DNA of 64,000 bases from CAVXFL01 sp963761015 (lineage in GTDB: Bacteria > Pseudomonadota > Alphaproteobacteria > Acetobacterales > Acetobacteraceae). The stretch spans positions 757,730 through 821,729 of the forward strand of contig CAVXFL010000020.1 of assembly GCA_963761015.1 (NCBI GenBank), in the 5' to 3' direction. A program made the position numbers and the translations under genes. Shown here piece by piece: positions 16,907 to 24,223 of this stretch (positions are counted from its first letter, which is position 1; every line of letters begins with the position of its first letter). The notes beneath the pieces are model-generated. The model had not been told where the DNA came from, searched no databases, and saw only the letters and a program-made list of their open reading frames with translations.

Positions 16907-17947
16907 ATGATCCGGCCGTGGGTTTTCGAATTCCTGCAGGCGCCCGGCACTCCCGGCGAGGATGTCGCACCCGACGCCGCCTCGGCGTTGTTCGAGGCTG
17001 GCATGGCGCTGTGGCAGCGCATCGACCACCTCGGCTTCGAGGGCATTTTCTTCAGCGAGCACCATTTCGGCCTTTCGTACAGCCCGGCGCCCAACCTGCT
17101 GATCGCCGCCATCGCGCACCGCACCAGGCACTTGCGGCTGGGCACGATGGGCATGGTGCTGCCGTTCTATCAGCCGTGGCGCGTTCTCGAAGAGATCGCG
17201 ATGCTCGACCACCTGACCGGCGGGCGGCTGGAAATCGGTTGCGCCAGCGGCGTCCCGCAGGAGCTGATCAGGATCGGCCTTGGCGTCGAGGAAGCCCGGG
17301 AGCGGTTCGACGAAGCGCTGGCGATCCTGGATGCCGGGCTCGCCGCGCCGGTTATTTCGCATCGCGGGCGGTACTGGAACTTCGCCGATCTGCGGATCGT
17401 GCCGCGGCCGCGACAGCAGCCTTGGCCGCCGAAATGGACGACGGTGGTGAGCACCGGCTCGGCGCGCAAATCGGCCGCGCGGGGCTCGAAGATCTGCACC
17501 GCGTTCGAATCGATCGCGCGGATCAGCGAGATCTTCGACGCCTACCGCGGCGAGGCGGATCGGCTGGGCGCGGCTGCCGGCCCCGAGCAACTGGCGATCC
17601 GGCGCAACGTCTCGATTGCACGCAGTGAGGAGGCGGCTCGCGAAGCGGCACGGATGGCGATGGCGATGACCCGCAAGGTGCTCGCCGGAGACCCTCGGGT
17701 CGGCGCGCCCGCGCCGTCGCTGCTGGATGCGCCGAACACCGGCGCAGGTTTCTCGGTGCACGAGGACGAGTTCATTGCCGGCACGCCCGGGCAAGTCGCC
17801 GAACAGATCATCGCGCAGTGCCGCGCCTGCGGGGCCGGCCATCTGCTCGCTATCCTGGGGCGTGCGGTCGATCAGCGGCGGGTCGACGCGGTCACGCTGT
17901 TCGGCGAGGAGGTAATCCCGGTGTTGCGGCGCGCGGAGATCCGCTGA
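16907..17947 (+). CDS. LLM class flavin-dependent oxidoreductase
   Basis: A 346-residue luciferase-like monooxygenase (TIM-barrel, FMN/F420-binding superfamily). Features are 'FFSEHHFGLSYSPAPNLLIAA' near residue 50, 'TRHLRLGTMGMVLPFYQPWRVLEE', 'AMLDHLTGGRLEIGCASG' and 'ERFDEALAIL', then the C-terminal 'AGTPGQVAEQI'. These enzymes oxygenate small organic compounds using reduced flavin; the substrate cannot be read from sequence. It begins 59 bp after glgA on the same strand, but a functional link is doubtful. Confidence 0.88.
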   Translation: MIRPWVFEFLQAPGTPGEDVAPDAASALFEAGMALWQRIDHLGFEGIFFSEHHFGLSYSPAPNLLIAAIAHRTRHLRLGTMGMVLPFYQPWRVLEEIAMLDHLTGGRLEIGCASGVPQELIRIGLGVEEARERFDEALAILDAGLAAPVISHRGRYWNFADLRIVPRPRQQPWPPKWTTVVSTGSARKSAARGSKICTAFESIARISEIFDAYRGEADRLGAAAGPEQLAIRRNVSIARSEEAAREAARMAMAMTRKVLAGDPRVGAPAPSLLDAPNTGAGFSVHEDEFIAGTPGQVAEQIIAQCRACGAGHLLAILGRAVDQRRVDAVTLFGEEVIPVLRRAEIR

Positions 17948-17989
17948 TCGCGGTCGCAACGGGTGCGTGGACGACCGCACCGTAGCGGC

Positions 17990-18140
17990 GTAGCCCGGAT
18001 GAAGCGCAGCGCAATCCGGGTTTTGGTGCACCCGCAACGACGGTCCCCGGTTTCGCTACGCTCCATGCGGGCTACATGAGCAAGCGTAGGGCGCAAAAGC
18101 GCAGCGCATTGCGCCACTTTCACGGCACCCAAAACCCGGT
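17990..18140. repeat. Compound REP-like palindromic repeat
   Basis: The 473-bp gap 17948-18420 has no gene but is full of palindromes. CCCGGAT/ATCCGGG pair at 17994-18000 and 18014-18020, with GAAGCGCAGCGCA between. GGCGCAA/TTGCGCC pair at 18090-18096 and 18109-18115 around a near-identical AAGCGCAGCGCA core. CCGGGTTTTGGTGC (from 18017) is inverted as GCACCCAAAACCCGG near 18125-18139. A further small palindrome, CCCGC-CTTC-GCGGG, is at 18228-18241. The wording 'tagcccggatgaagcgcagcgcaatccggg' type is a common dispersed repeat in high-GC proteobacteria. Confidence 0.7.
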
Positions 18141-18358
18141 CGACGCGGCCTCGAGATTGCGCGATCCGGCCCGCCAACTCCTGCATTCTCCGATCGCGCC
18201 AAGCTCGTAGAACTGTGCGCATGGCTTCCCGCCTTCGCGGGGGTGACGGCGGAGTAGGCCGTCGCGTGGGTCAATTTATTTGGTGCGCTCGTAACGACCA
18301 TCCCTACACGAGCTGCATACCTCGACCCGTCCAAGTAAACGCCCGCGCGAAGTGCGCG

Positions 18359-18387
18359 TTGACCGAATCGCTAATCAAGTCTATCTG
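18359..18387 (+). promoter_or_regulatory. Candidate sigma-70 promoter of the KAP gene
   Basis: TTGACC (18359-18364) and TATCTG (18382-18387) are separated by 17 bases, and the ATG of the KAP gene is 33 bases further. The -35 element matches five of six consensus positions and the -10 three or four of six. It lies in the AT-richer island, where chance matches are more frequent. Confidence 0.35.
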
Positions 18388-18420
18388 CGCCAAATGTGTC
18401 GTAACGAACAGGTTCAATAA

Positions 18421-20581
18421 ATGAAAGAATACTTCAACGATAGCCCTATAGAGGCTCCCGAGGATGACCGGTATGGGGTCACTCCATTCGCTCATTCGAT
18501 TGCAAGAAGTATGCGTAGCATTGCGCACCCGGTTGGAACAACGATTGCGCTGCACGGTCCTTGGGGATCAGGAAAAAGCAGCGTTGTGAATTTGATTTCG
18601 ATCCGCACTACAAAATAACGATGACAATGATCAGACGCTCAAGGTCACGGATTTCAAGTGTTGGTGGTACCGTGGCGAGGAGGCACTTGCGTTAGCTTTT
18701 CTCCAAGAGCTAAATTCCGTCCTAAGCCGTGGCGTTGGGGAGAAACTCAAAGATCTTGTTCCCAAGATATCCCGCCGCATGCTCCAGGCCGGACCTGTGA
18801 TCGGAACAGCAGTTTCGCTCGCAAGCGGGCAACCATGGTGGCAGTCGGCGATTTCGAACACGTCGAAGTTTGCGAGCACATTTTTCCCGGAAGGCGAGAC
18901 AGTCGAGTCTAATTTCCGAAGGTTATCAAAGATACTCGAAAGTCAAAAATGCCGCTTTCTCATGATAATCGACGATATTGATCGCTTGAGTCCCGACGAG
19001 GCGTTAGCCATATTTCGATTGGTCAAGTCCGTCGGACGTTTGCCGAATGTGATGTACCTATTGGTGTTCGACCGTCAGCTGGCTGAAAAGGCAGTGATGG
19101 AACGATACCCATCAGAAGGCCCCCACTTTCTCGAAAAGATCATCCAGGCGGGCTTTGAGCTGCCGCCGCCAACCCAGACTGACTTGAACGAAGCCGTGTT
19201 GCACGCCATCGACGAGATATGCGGCTCGCCTGGCGAAAGCCAGATAGTTCGGACAATGAACATCTTCTACGATGTTGTGGCGCCTTATATCACTACACCG
19301 CGTCATGTAACGCGTCTACAAAACGCCGTAAGTGTGACGTGGCCGGCAATAGCGAAAGAGGTGAATTTAGCTGACTTCATAGCCTTGGAAGCGATCCGGC
19401 TTTATGAGCCTGGTCTTTTCAGCGCGATCCGGCTTCGTAGGGCCGAGCTCTGCGGTGTTCGCCAGGGCAATCTCGGGCGATCGTTTGACGAACGCTTCGA
19501 GGTCTTTTTGAAGGATCTGCCAGAATCTCGTCACGAGTTGGCAAAAATCTCGTTGCAAAGGCTGTTCCCAAAGCTGGAACGGGTGGGGTACGACGGAGAG
19601 TGGATTCCCGAGTGGAGCTCGGAACGTCGAGTTTGCGTTGACACCCATTGTGACACTTATTTTCGTCTCTCTCTGGCCGACGGATCTTTGCCATTTGAGC
19701 AAATACAAGAGCTAATCAGTCATGCTGAGGATTTGGAGTTCGTCCAGAATGCGTTGCGGAACGCCGCTGCGACCGAGCGCAAGCGCGGCAAATCGATGGT
19801 ACCGGTGTACCTTGACTCGCTGAGAACCGAAGCTGGACGTGTCGAGAAGTCCAAGGTGGAACCGCTGCTAACGGCGCTTTTCGAGATTCACGACGAAATT
19901 GATCTTGAAAAGGATGCCGACAGCGGATTTATGGGCATGGCCAATACAAGTCTGCGGTTTCATTGGTTAATTCGTCGGTTAACTAAAAATCGGTTCTCAA
20001 TTGATGAACGGACAGCATTGTATGATGCTGCTACACAAAGGGCATCATTGGGATGGCTTGTCGATTTTGTGTCCTCTGCAAGGCATAATTACCAGGAAAG
20101 AGAAAATCGCTTGCTGGCCGAGGAAGATTGCTTAGTGAGCAGGGATTTCCTCGAATTATTTACGAATCGCGCCCTTAAGGCTATTCGCTCTGCTGCCGAG
20201 GATCGGTCGCTTCTTTCCCATAAGGACCTCATCTCGATCCTTTACCGTTGGCGTGAGTTTTTGGACGATAACCCTGAGGAGGTTCGCTCGTGGACCGACT
20301 CACTGCTGAATGAGGATAACGCGCTTGTCATTCTGGCACGGGCGCTGACAACTCGATCATGGTCAATGAGCATGGGAGATCGAATAGCTACGGCCGGGAC
20401 TTCCGTACAGATCAGCGATGATACGGACATATTCGACCTGAAACGCCTCCGCGCATCATTAGAGCGAATCAGAAATGATAGCATGCTTGATCCCGAGTCC
20501 CTGGACGTCGTACGGACCTTTCTGGAAGCATGGGATCGAACTCCGCGGTCGATGAGCTCTGCACCCCAGGTGGGCGCCTGA
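18421..20581 (+). pseudogene. KAP-family P-loop NTPase, interrupted by one frameshift
   Basis: The first segment, 18421-18618, encodes 'GTTIALHGPWGSGKSSVVNL' with the Walker A motif, then hits a stop at 18616. The next frame, open from 18596 to 20581, continues with 'TDFKCWWYRGEEALALAFLQ', Walker B in 'FLMIIDDIDRLSPDEALAI', 'MYLLVFDRQLAEKAV', and about 450 more residues with no other domain I recognise. The shift is one base forward, between 18596 and 18618; the longest intact piece from an ATG is 18779-20581 (600 residues). KAP NTPases are membrane-linked or soluble ATPases named for Kidins220/ARMS and PifA. PifA excludes phage T7, so a defence role is a fair guess only. This copy has no obvious membrane insert. 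Confidence 0.8.
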
Positions 20582-20642
20582 CCGATCGCGAACTTTGGCT
20601 ACACGAGCTTTCGCTACCTTGCGCTGTTCCACCCAACCTTGC

Positions 20643-21218
20643 TCAGGCGTTCGCCCCCGTCGCCACTCGCGCGCGGTGACGGCGGCGGCCGATGATGCGC
20701 ATCGTGGCGTACTGGATCAGGAACAGCCCAAGTTTGCTCGCGATCCCCCAGGCGGTCATGACCGACGCCCAAAGCGCCACGCTCACGCTCACCGCCACCA
20801 CCACGTTCAGCGCGGCGGAGACGAACATCAGCCCCGCCCAGACGAACCCGAATATGGCAGCAATGTCCGGCACCAACTGCAACGCAACAGGCGGCAGGTA
20901 GCGGTTCATCCAGCCGCGCTTCAGCATCACCAGCCCGACCACGACGTAGATCAGGCTCGGCTTCAACATGACGAACCGCGGATCGCTGGTGAGCAATGTC
21001 GCGCTGCCCGAGGCCACGATCACGACCAGGCTCAGCCATTGCAGCGCGCCGATCGGCCGCCGGCGCGCCAGTTCCCAGCCGATCTGCGCGGCCCCGAGCG
21101 CGATGCCGAAGCCGACCGCGAGGGGGATGCTCCCGGTCAGCAGATAGAGCGCCAGAAACAACAGGGTGGACGCCATGTCGAGCAGCAGCAGCCGTCCCGC
21201 CTGGAGCAGATTTCTCAT
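20643..21218 (-). CDS. YciB/IspZ-like septation membrane protein
   Basis: A 191-residue polytopic inner-membrane protein with about five or six helices. It resembles the intracellular septation protein A family (YciB/IspZ): 'LLLDMASTLLFLALYLLTGSI', 'ALGAAQIGWELARRRPIGALQW', 'LKPSLIYVVVGLVMLKRGWMNRYLPP'. E. coli YciB is involved in envelope integrity and cell division. ATG codons at 21218 and 21236 are both possible and neither has a strong ribosome site; I chose the one that begins just before the first helix. It converges with the KAP island, 61 bp away. Confidence 0.8.
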   Translation of the reverse strand: MRNLLQAGRLLLLDMASTLLFLALYLLTGSIPLAVGFGIALGAAQIGWELARRRPIGALQWLSLVVIVASGSATLLTSDPRFVMLKPSLIYVVVGLVMLKRGWMNRYLPPVALQLVPDIAAIFGFVWAGLMFVSAALNVVVAVSVSVALWASVMTAWGIASKLGLFLIQYATMRIIGRRRHRARVATGANA

Positions 21219-21448
21219 GCGAAATGCCCCGTGCATTGCCCGATGGCGGCACGATAGATTGGCCACCGCCCGCGGCCCAGGGCTCGCCCCGTCCAGCGCT
21301 TCACGGCGCGGCGAACGGCCTGACCCTACCCACCGCTCGGTCGTCGGCCGACGAGCGGTCCGCGCGGCATGACATTTGCCCGGCCAGGCATTGATCGTGT
21401 CATCAAACCGTGCCTAATCTGACGCGCTTCCAACGCGGGTAAATCCTC

Positions 21449-21646
21449 GTGCGGACAACCATCGCGCTCGACGACGAGCTTCTCGCGAAGGCGCAAGCCT
21501 ACACGGGCCTGCGGCAAAAATCGGCCCTGCTACGCGAGGCTCTCAAGGCGCTGATCGAACGTGAAAGCGCGCGGCGCCTTGCCCGTCTTGGCGGCAGCGA
21601 GCCCGCGCTCGCGCCGGTGCGCCGGCGGAGACCGCCGGCCAAGTGA
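21449..21646 (+). CDS. vapB: VapB-type antitoxin
   Basis: A 65-residue protein beginning 'MRTTIALDDELLAKAQAYTG' (GTG start), typical of the ribbon-helix-helix VapB family that binds operator DNA. Then come 'KSALLREALKALIERESARRLARLGG' and a basic, Pro-rich tail that would wrap the toxin. It overlaps the vapC start by four bases (GTGA), the usual coupling in these operons, and presumably autoregulates the pair. Confidence 0.9.
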   Translation: MRTTIALDDELLAKAQAYTGLRQKSALLREALKALIERESARRLARLGGSEPALAPVRRRRPPAK

Positions 21647-22014
21647 TCCTCGTCGATACGTCGGTGTGGATCGATCACTTGCGGCTCGGAGATGCGGCAC
21701 TGGCCGAACTGCTGGCAAAAGGGCTCACCCTAACGCATCCCTTCGTGATCGGCGAACTGGCGCTCGGCAGCTTGCGCCAGCGCAAAGTCGTGTTGAACGC
21801 GTTGCTCGGTTTGCCCGGGGCGAGCGTCGCCGACAACGATGAAGTGCTGGCGTTTATCGACCGGGAGAAATTGTTTGCGTTCGGAATCGGCTATGTCGAT
21901 GCCCATCTCCTGGCGGCAACACGTTTGACCCCCAACGCCTCGCTCTGGACGCGCGACAAGCGCTTGGCCACGGCGGCAGCCCGACTCTCACTCGCCACTC
22001 ACGCCCAGCGCTGA
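21643..22014 (+). CDS. vapC: VapC-type PIN-domain toxin ribonuclease
   Basis: The 123-residue PIN-domain protein has the acidic metal-binding residues in place: Asp5 in 'ILVDTSVWIDHL', Glu in 'VIGELALGSL' (about 38), Asp in 'GYVDAHLLAA' (about 85) and Asp in 'LWTRDKRL'. VapC toxins cut specific tRNAs or rRNA when the antitoxin is degraded. The start is a GTG that overlaps the vapB stop. All catalytic positions look intact, so the module should be functional. It stands alone next to no mobile-element gene. Confidence 0.92.
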   Translation: MILVDTSVWIDHLRLGDAALAELLAKGLTLTHPFVIGELALGSLRQRKVVLNALLGLPGASVADNDEVLAFIDREKLFAFGIGYVDAHLLAATRLTPNASLWTRDKRLATAAARLSLATHAQR

Positions 22015-22088
22015 AATCGCGTCGTCTCGCTCCGGTAGTCCTACTAACCGTTGACGCGGTAGTATAACTAACGCTACAAGCCTCGACC

Positions 22089-22928
22089 ATGTGCGCCGGC
22101 GCCGTCAACCACGCCAACCCTGCCCCCGTCCCCAAACTCGATCCGGGGATCGACCCGGGGCTCGCCTTCCAACTGCCGGCCGATGCGTACTACCACCTGA
22201 TCCACACGCTCCGCCTGACCCTGCCGCCGCCCCCCACCGACGACCCCGGGGCTCTGCTTCGGCGCGACCACGCCGCCATTGCCCGCATCGCGGCGCTCGC
22301 TCCGGCCAACGCCGCCGAGGCCGATGTCGCGGCGCAGTTCGTCGCCGCCTCCGAGCAATGGAAGGATTGCCTCAGCCTCGCCCAGGATCCCGAACTGACG
22401 CCGCAATGGGCGGCGAAATGCCGCGCCCAGGCTCTCGCCATGATGCGCCAGGCGAACAGCGCGCTCCGCCTGCTGCTCCGCCTCCAGGCAGCGCGCGGCA
22501 AGCGGGAGGCGGATACCGAAGCCACCGACCGCGCCGCCTGGACCGAGCATTGCGCCATCGGCCTGATGGCCGAGGCGCTGGCCGCGGCTCCCGAGCCAGC
22601 CCCGGTGCGCGAGGCGCAAGGAGCTTCTCCCCCTCACCCTGCGGGCGGACGGGGGGAGGGGTCAGCAGACAGCCAAGCGCCGGAGCGGGGAGCGGAATTC
22701 GCGCCCGACCTCATGGAAGCCGCCGAGCGCTACGCCGCCGCCTATCCCGAGCGCGCCGCGGCGATCCACCGCACCGGGCGGTTGCCAAGCGATGTGCGCT
22801 ATTTCGACCCGCCCGAAGCCGCGCTCGCGCGCGTGCTGATCGCCGCACCCACCCCCGCCCTGGCCGCGCTCGCCGACCTCCCGGCCACCGAGGCGAATCG
22901 CATCCCCGACCTCGCCCGCGCGATCTAG
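22089..22928 (+). CDS. Conserved-looking Ala-rich protein, function unknown
   Basis: A 279-residue soluble protein with the start 'FQLPADAYYHLIHTLRLTLPPP', then 'RRDHAAIARIAALAPANAAEADVAAQFVAA' split across helices, 'CLSLAQDPELTPQWAAKCRAQALAMMRQAN' and a C-terminal 'YAAAYPERAAAIHRTGRLP'. I have a general impression that similar proteins occur in Acetobacteraceae and related genomes, but I know no function. Residues 178-198 ('ASPPHPAGGRGEGS') are encoded by a REP-like palindrome (22626-22661), implying insertion of a repeat into the gene without breaking the frame. There are no signal or membrane segments. Confidence 0.7.
   Translation: MCAGAVNHANPAPVPKLDPGIDPGLAFQLPADAYYHLIHTLRLTLPPPPTDDPGALLRRDHAAIARIAALAPANAAEADVAAQFVAASEQWKDCLSLAQDPELTPQWAAKCRAQALAMMRQANSALRLLLRLQAARGKREADTEATDRAAWTEHCAIGLMAEALAAAPEPAPVREAQGASPPHPAGGRGEGSADSQAPERGAEFAPDLMEAAERYAAAYPERAAAIHRTGRLPSDVRYFDPPEAALARVLIAAPTPALAALADLPATEANRIPDLARAI
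22626..22661. repeat. REP-like palindrome inside a coding sequence
   Basis: CTTCTCCCCCTCACCCT ... GGGGGGAGGGG forms a stem (CTCCCCC at 22627-22633 with GGGGGAG at 22652-22658). It begins with the same GCTTCTCC word as the hairpin at 35701-35740 in the transporter operon. It encodes Pro/Gly-rich residues in frame within the 22089-22928 gene. Confidence 0.55.
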
Positions 22929-22961
22929 AAGCGCGTTCACTCGGACTGGAAACGATTGCCG

Positions 22962-23040
22962 TCATTGCCGGGCTCGACCCGGCAATCGCGCGGCCCTGCG
23001 GCGCCGAGAAGCCCGGGTCTTCGCCCGGCATGACGAGGCC
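22962..23040. repeat. REP-like double palindrome
   Basis: ATTGCCGGG-CTCGA-CCCGGCAAT (22964-22986) is a perfect 9-bp stem, followed by a second arm pair around CCCGGGTCTTCGCCCGG ending in CATGACG. The same design (GTCAT.GCCGG...CCGGC.ATGAC) recurs at 30545-30563 and 32896-32958. It lies in the 224-bp gap between two convergent genes; the rest of the gap is featureless. Confidence 0.7.
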
Positions 23041-23152
23041 GAGTATCCCGTCTCACCCACGGATCGTCGTCGCACCACGCGGCGCGATGAGACGCCGGCG
23101 AGAACCGGAAACGCCGCGGCGCCTGCCGCCGCCGCCCGGGCGCACCGCGCGG

Positions 23153-24145
23153 TCAGGCTCGCTTCTTGAACGAGGCGTAGAGGTCGTCGAACAGCGCCGC
23201 GCCGCGGGCGAGCCGCTCGTTGTCGTCGCTGTGCGCCGCCGCGATGCCCTCGATCAGGCTGGCGATGCCCCCCGTCTCCGGGCGGCCGAATTTGTCGTCC
23301 TTCATGTCGATGTCGTGCACCACCTTCGCGATCCCGGCCAGCGCGGGATCGTCGATTCCGCTGCGCGCCAGCAGCACTTCGAACGTGCAACGGTCGCCGA
23401 TATGGGTGAACTCGGCCTCGAACATGTCGAAGCGCACCTCGCCTGGCTGCGGAACATAGCCCTTCGCCGGAACGAACTTGAACCGCGCCTCGGGATCGAT
23501 GAAGCGCCGGATCAGCCAGGCTGAGGCGATCCGGTCGACGAACACGCCCTGCCTGGTGACCCAGACGCAATTCGTCGGCAACGGCGCGCGATCGGCCGTA
23601 TCGGTTGCGTGCTCAGCTGCCATCCCGGTCTCCTCCCCGAGCCGCGATTCGAGGTGGTCCAGCAGGCCGGCCACCGCCTCGCGGCCATTCGCCCCGAAGA
23701 AGTCGACGGCGAAAATCCGCGCCACCTCTGCCTTCAGCCGCTTCAGCCGCGACCGCGTATCGGCGCGGGACGGCGGATCGGCTTCGCCGCCGATCGAGTC
23801 CGCGAGCGCGCGCGCCGCCTTGCCGGCCTCGCGGTACTCCGTCTCGCGCGCGGCATTGAACAGGTGCCGCAACTCCTCGTCGGACAGGCCGCTGACCAGC
23901 TTGGCCTCGCAGATCATGCCCTCGCCGCCGCCGTCCACGATCTCCCTCGTCAGCCACTCGAAATCCTCGCGGCTGCGCTCGTTCTCCGGCAAGGCGTAGA
24001 CCGAATTCCGGACCGTTACCGCCCCGAGCGTCTGCAAACGGCGCCAGATCTTCACCCGCAGATAAGCGGGTTTCGCTGGCAGTTGATGGATCAGCAGCAG
24101 CCACCGCACGGGCCTTCCGGCCTCGGTCGGCGCGACGTCGTTCAT
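23153..24145 (-). CDS. chrB: Chromate resistance protein ChrB
   Basis: The 330-residue product has both ChrB parts. The N-terminal domain (about 1-165) has 'WLLLIHQLPAKPAYLRVKIWRRLQ', split here by 'LGAVTVRNSVYALP'. The C-terminal domain (about 190-325) has 'WVTRQGVFVDRIASAWLIRRFI', 'FDMFEAEFTHIGDRCTFE' and 'VHDIDMKDDKFGRPE'. ChrB is a chromate-responsive regulator or chromate-reducing helper usually beside the ChrA efflux pump. No chrA is in the window, so it is an orphan here. It is divergent from the multiheme cytochrome across 78 bp, and that shared region may hold a common promoter. Confidence 0.92.
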   Translation of the reverse strand: MNDVAPTEAGRPVRWLLLIHQLPAKPAYLRVKIWRRLQTLGAVTVRNSVYALPENERSREDFEWLTREIVDGGGEGMICEAKLVSGLSDEELRHLFNAARETEYREAGKAARALADSIGGEADPPSRADTRSRLKRLKAEVARIFAVDFFGANGREAVAGLLDHLESRLGEETGMAAEHATDTADRAPLPTNCVWVTRQGVFVDRIASAWLIRRFIDPEARFKFVPAKGYVPQPGEVRFDMFEAEFTHIGDRCTFEVLLARSGIDDPALAGIAKVVHDIDMKDDKFGRPETGGIASLIEGIAAAHSDDNERLARGAALFDDLYASFKKRA

Positions 24146-24223
24146 AGTTGACCTATAGCCGTTGTCGGAGGAGAAAGATATAACTGTATCGCAGCTGTGG
24201 CGGCCTGACCTGGGGGAGGCGAC

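Larger units (their letters stand above)
18304..20609. other. AT-rich island with KAP NTPase, flanked by an 11-bp direct repeat
   Basis: CTACACGAGCT occurs at 18304-18314 and again at 20599-20609, tightly bracketing one gene. Between the copies the base composition drops to around half G+C and codon choice differs sharply from both flanks, which are GC-rich. Together these suggest a horizontally acquired segment. No transposase or integrase is present and no terminal inverted repeats were found, so the mechanism is unknown and the direct repeat could be coincidental. Confidence 0.5.

Noticed and set aside
18304..20609. A transposon carrying the KAP gene
   Set aside because: No transposase or terminal inverted repeats were found; only a direct repeat supports mobility, so it is listed as an island.
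20614..21252. An Arg-rich frame overlapping the YciB-like gene on the same strand
   Set aside because: The alternative frame is a hydrophobic membrane protein with family motifs; this one has none.
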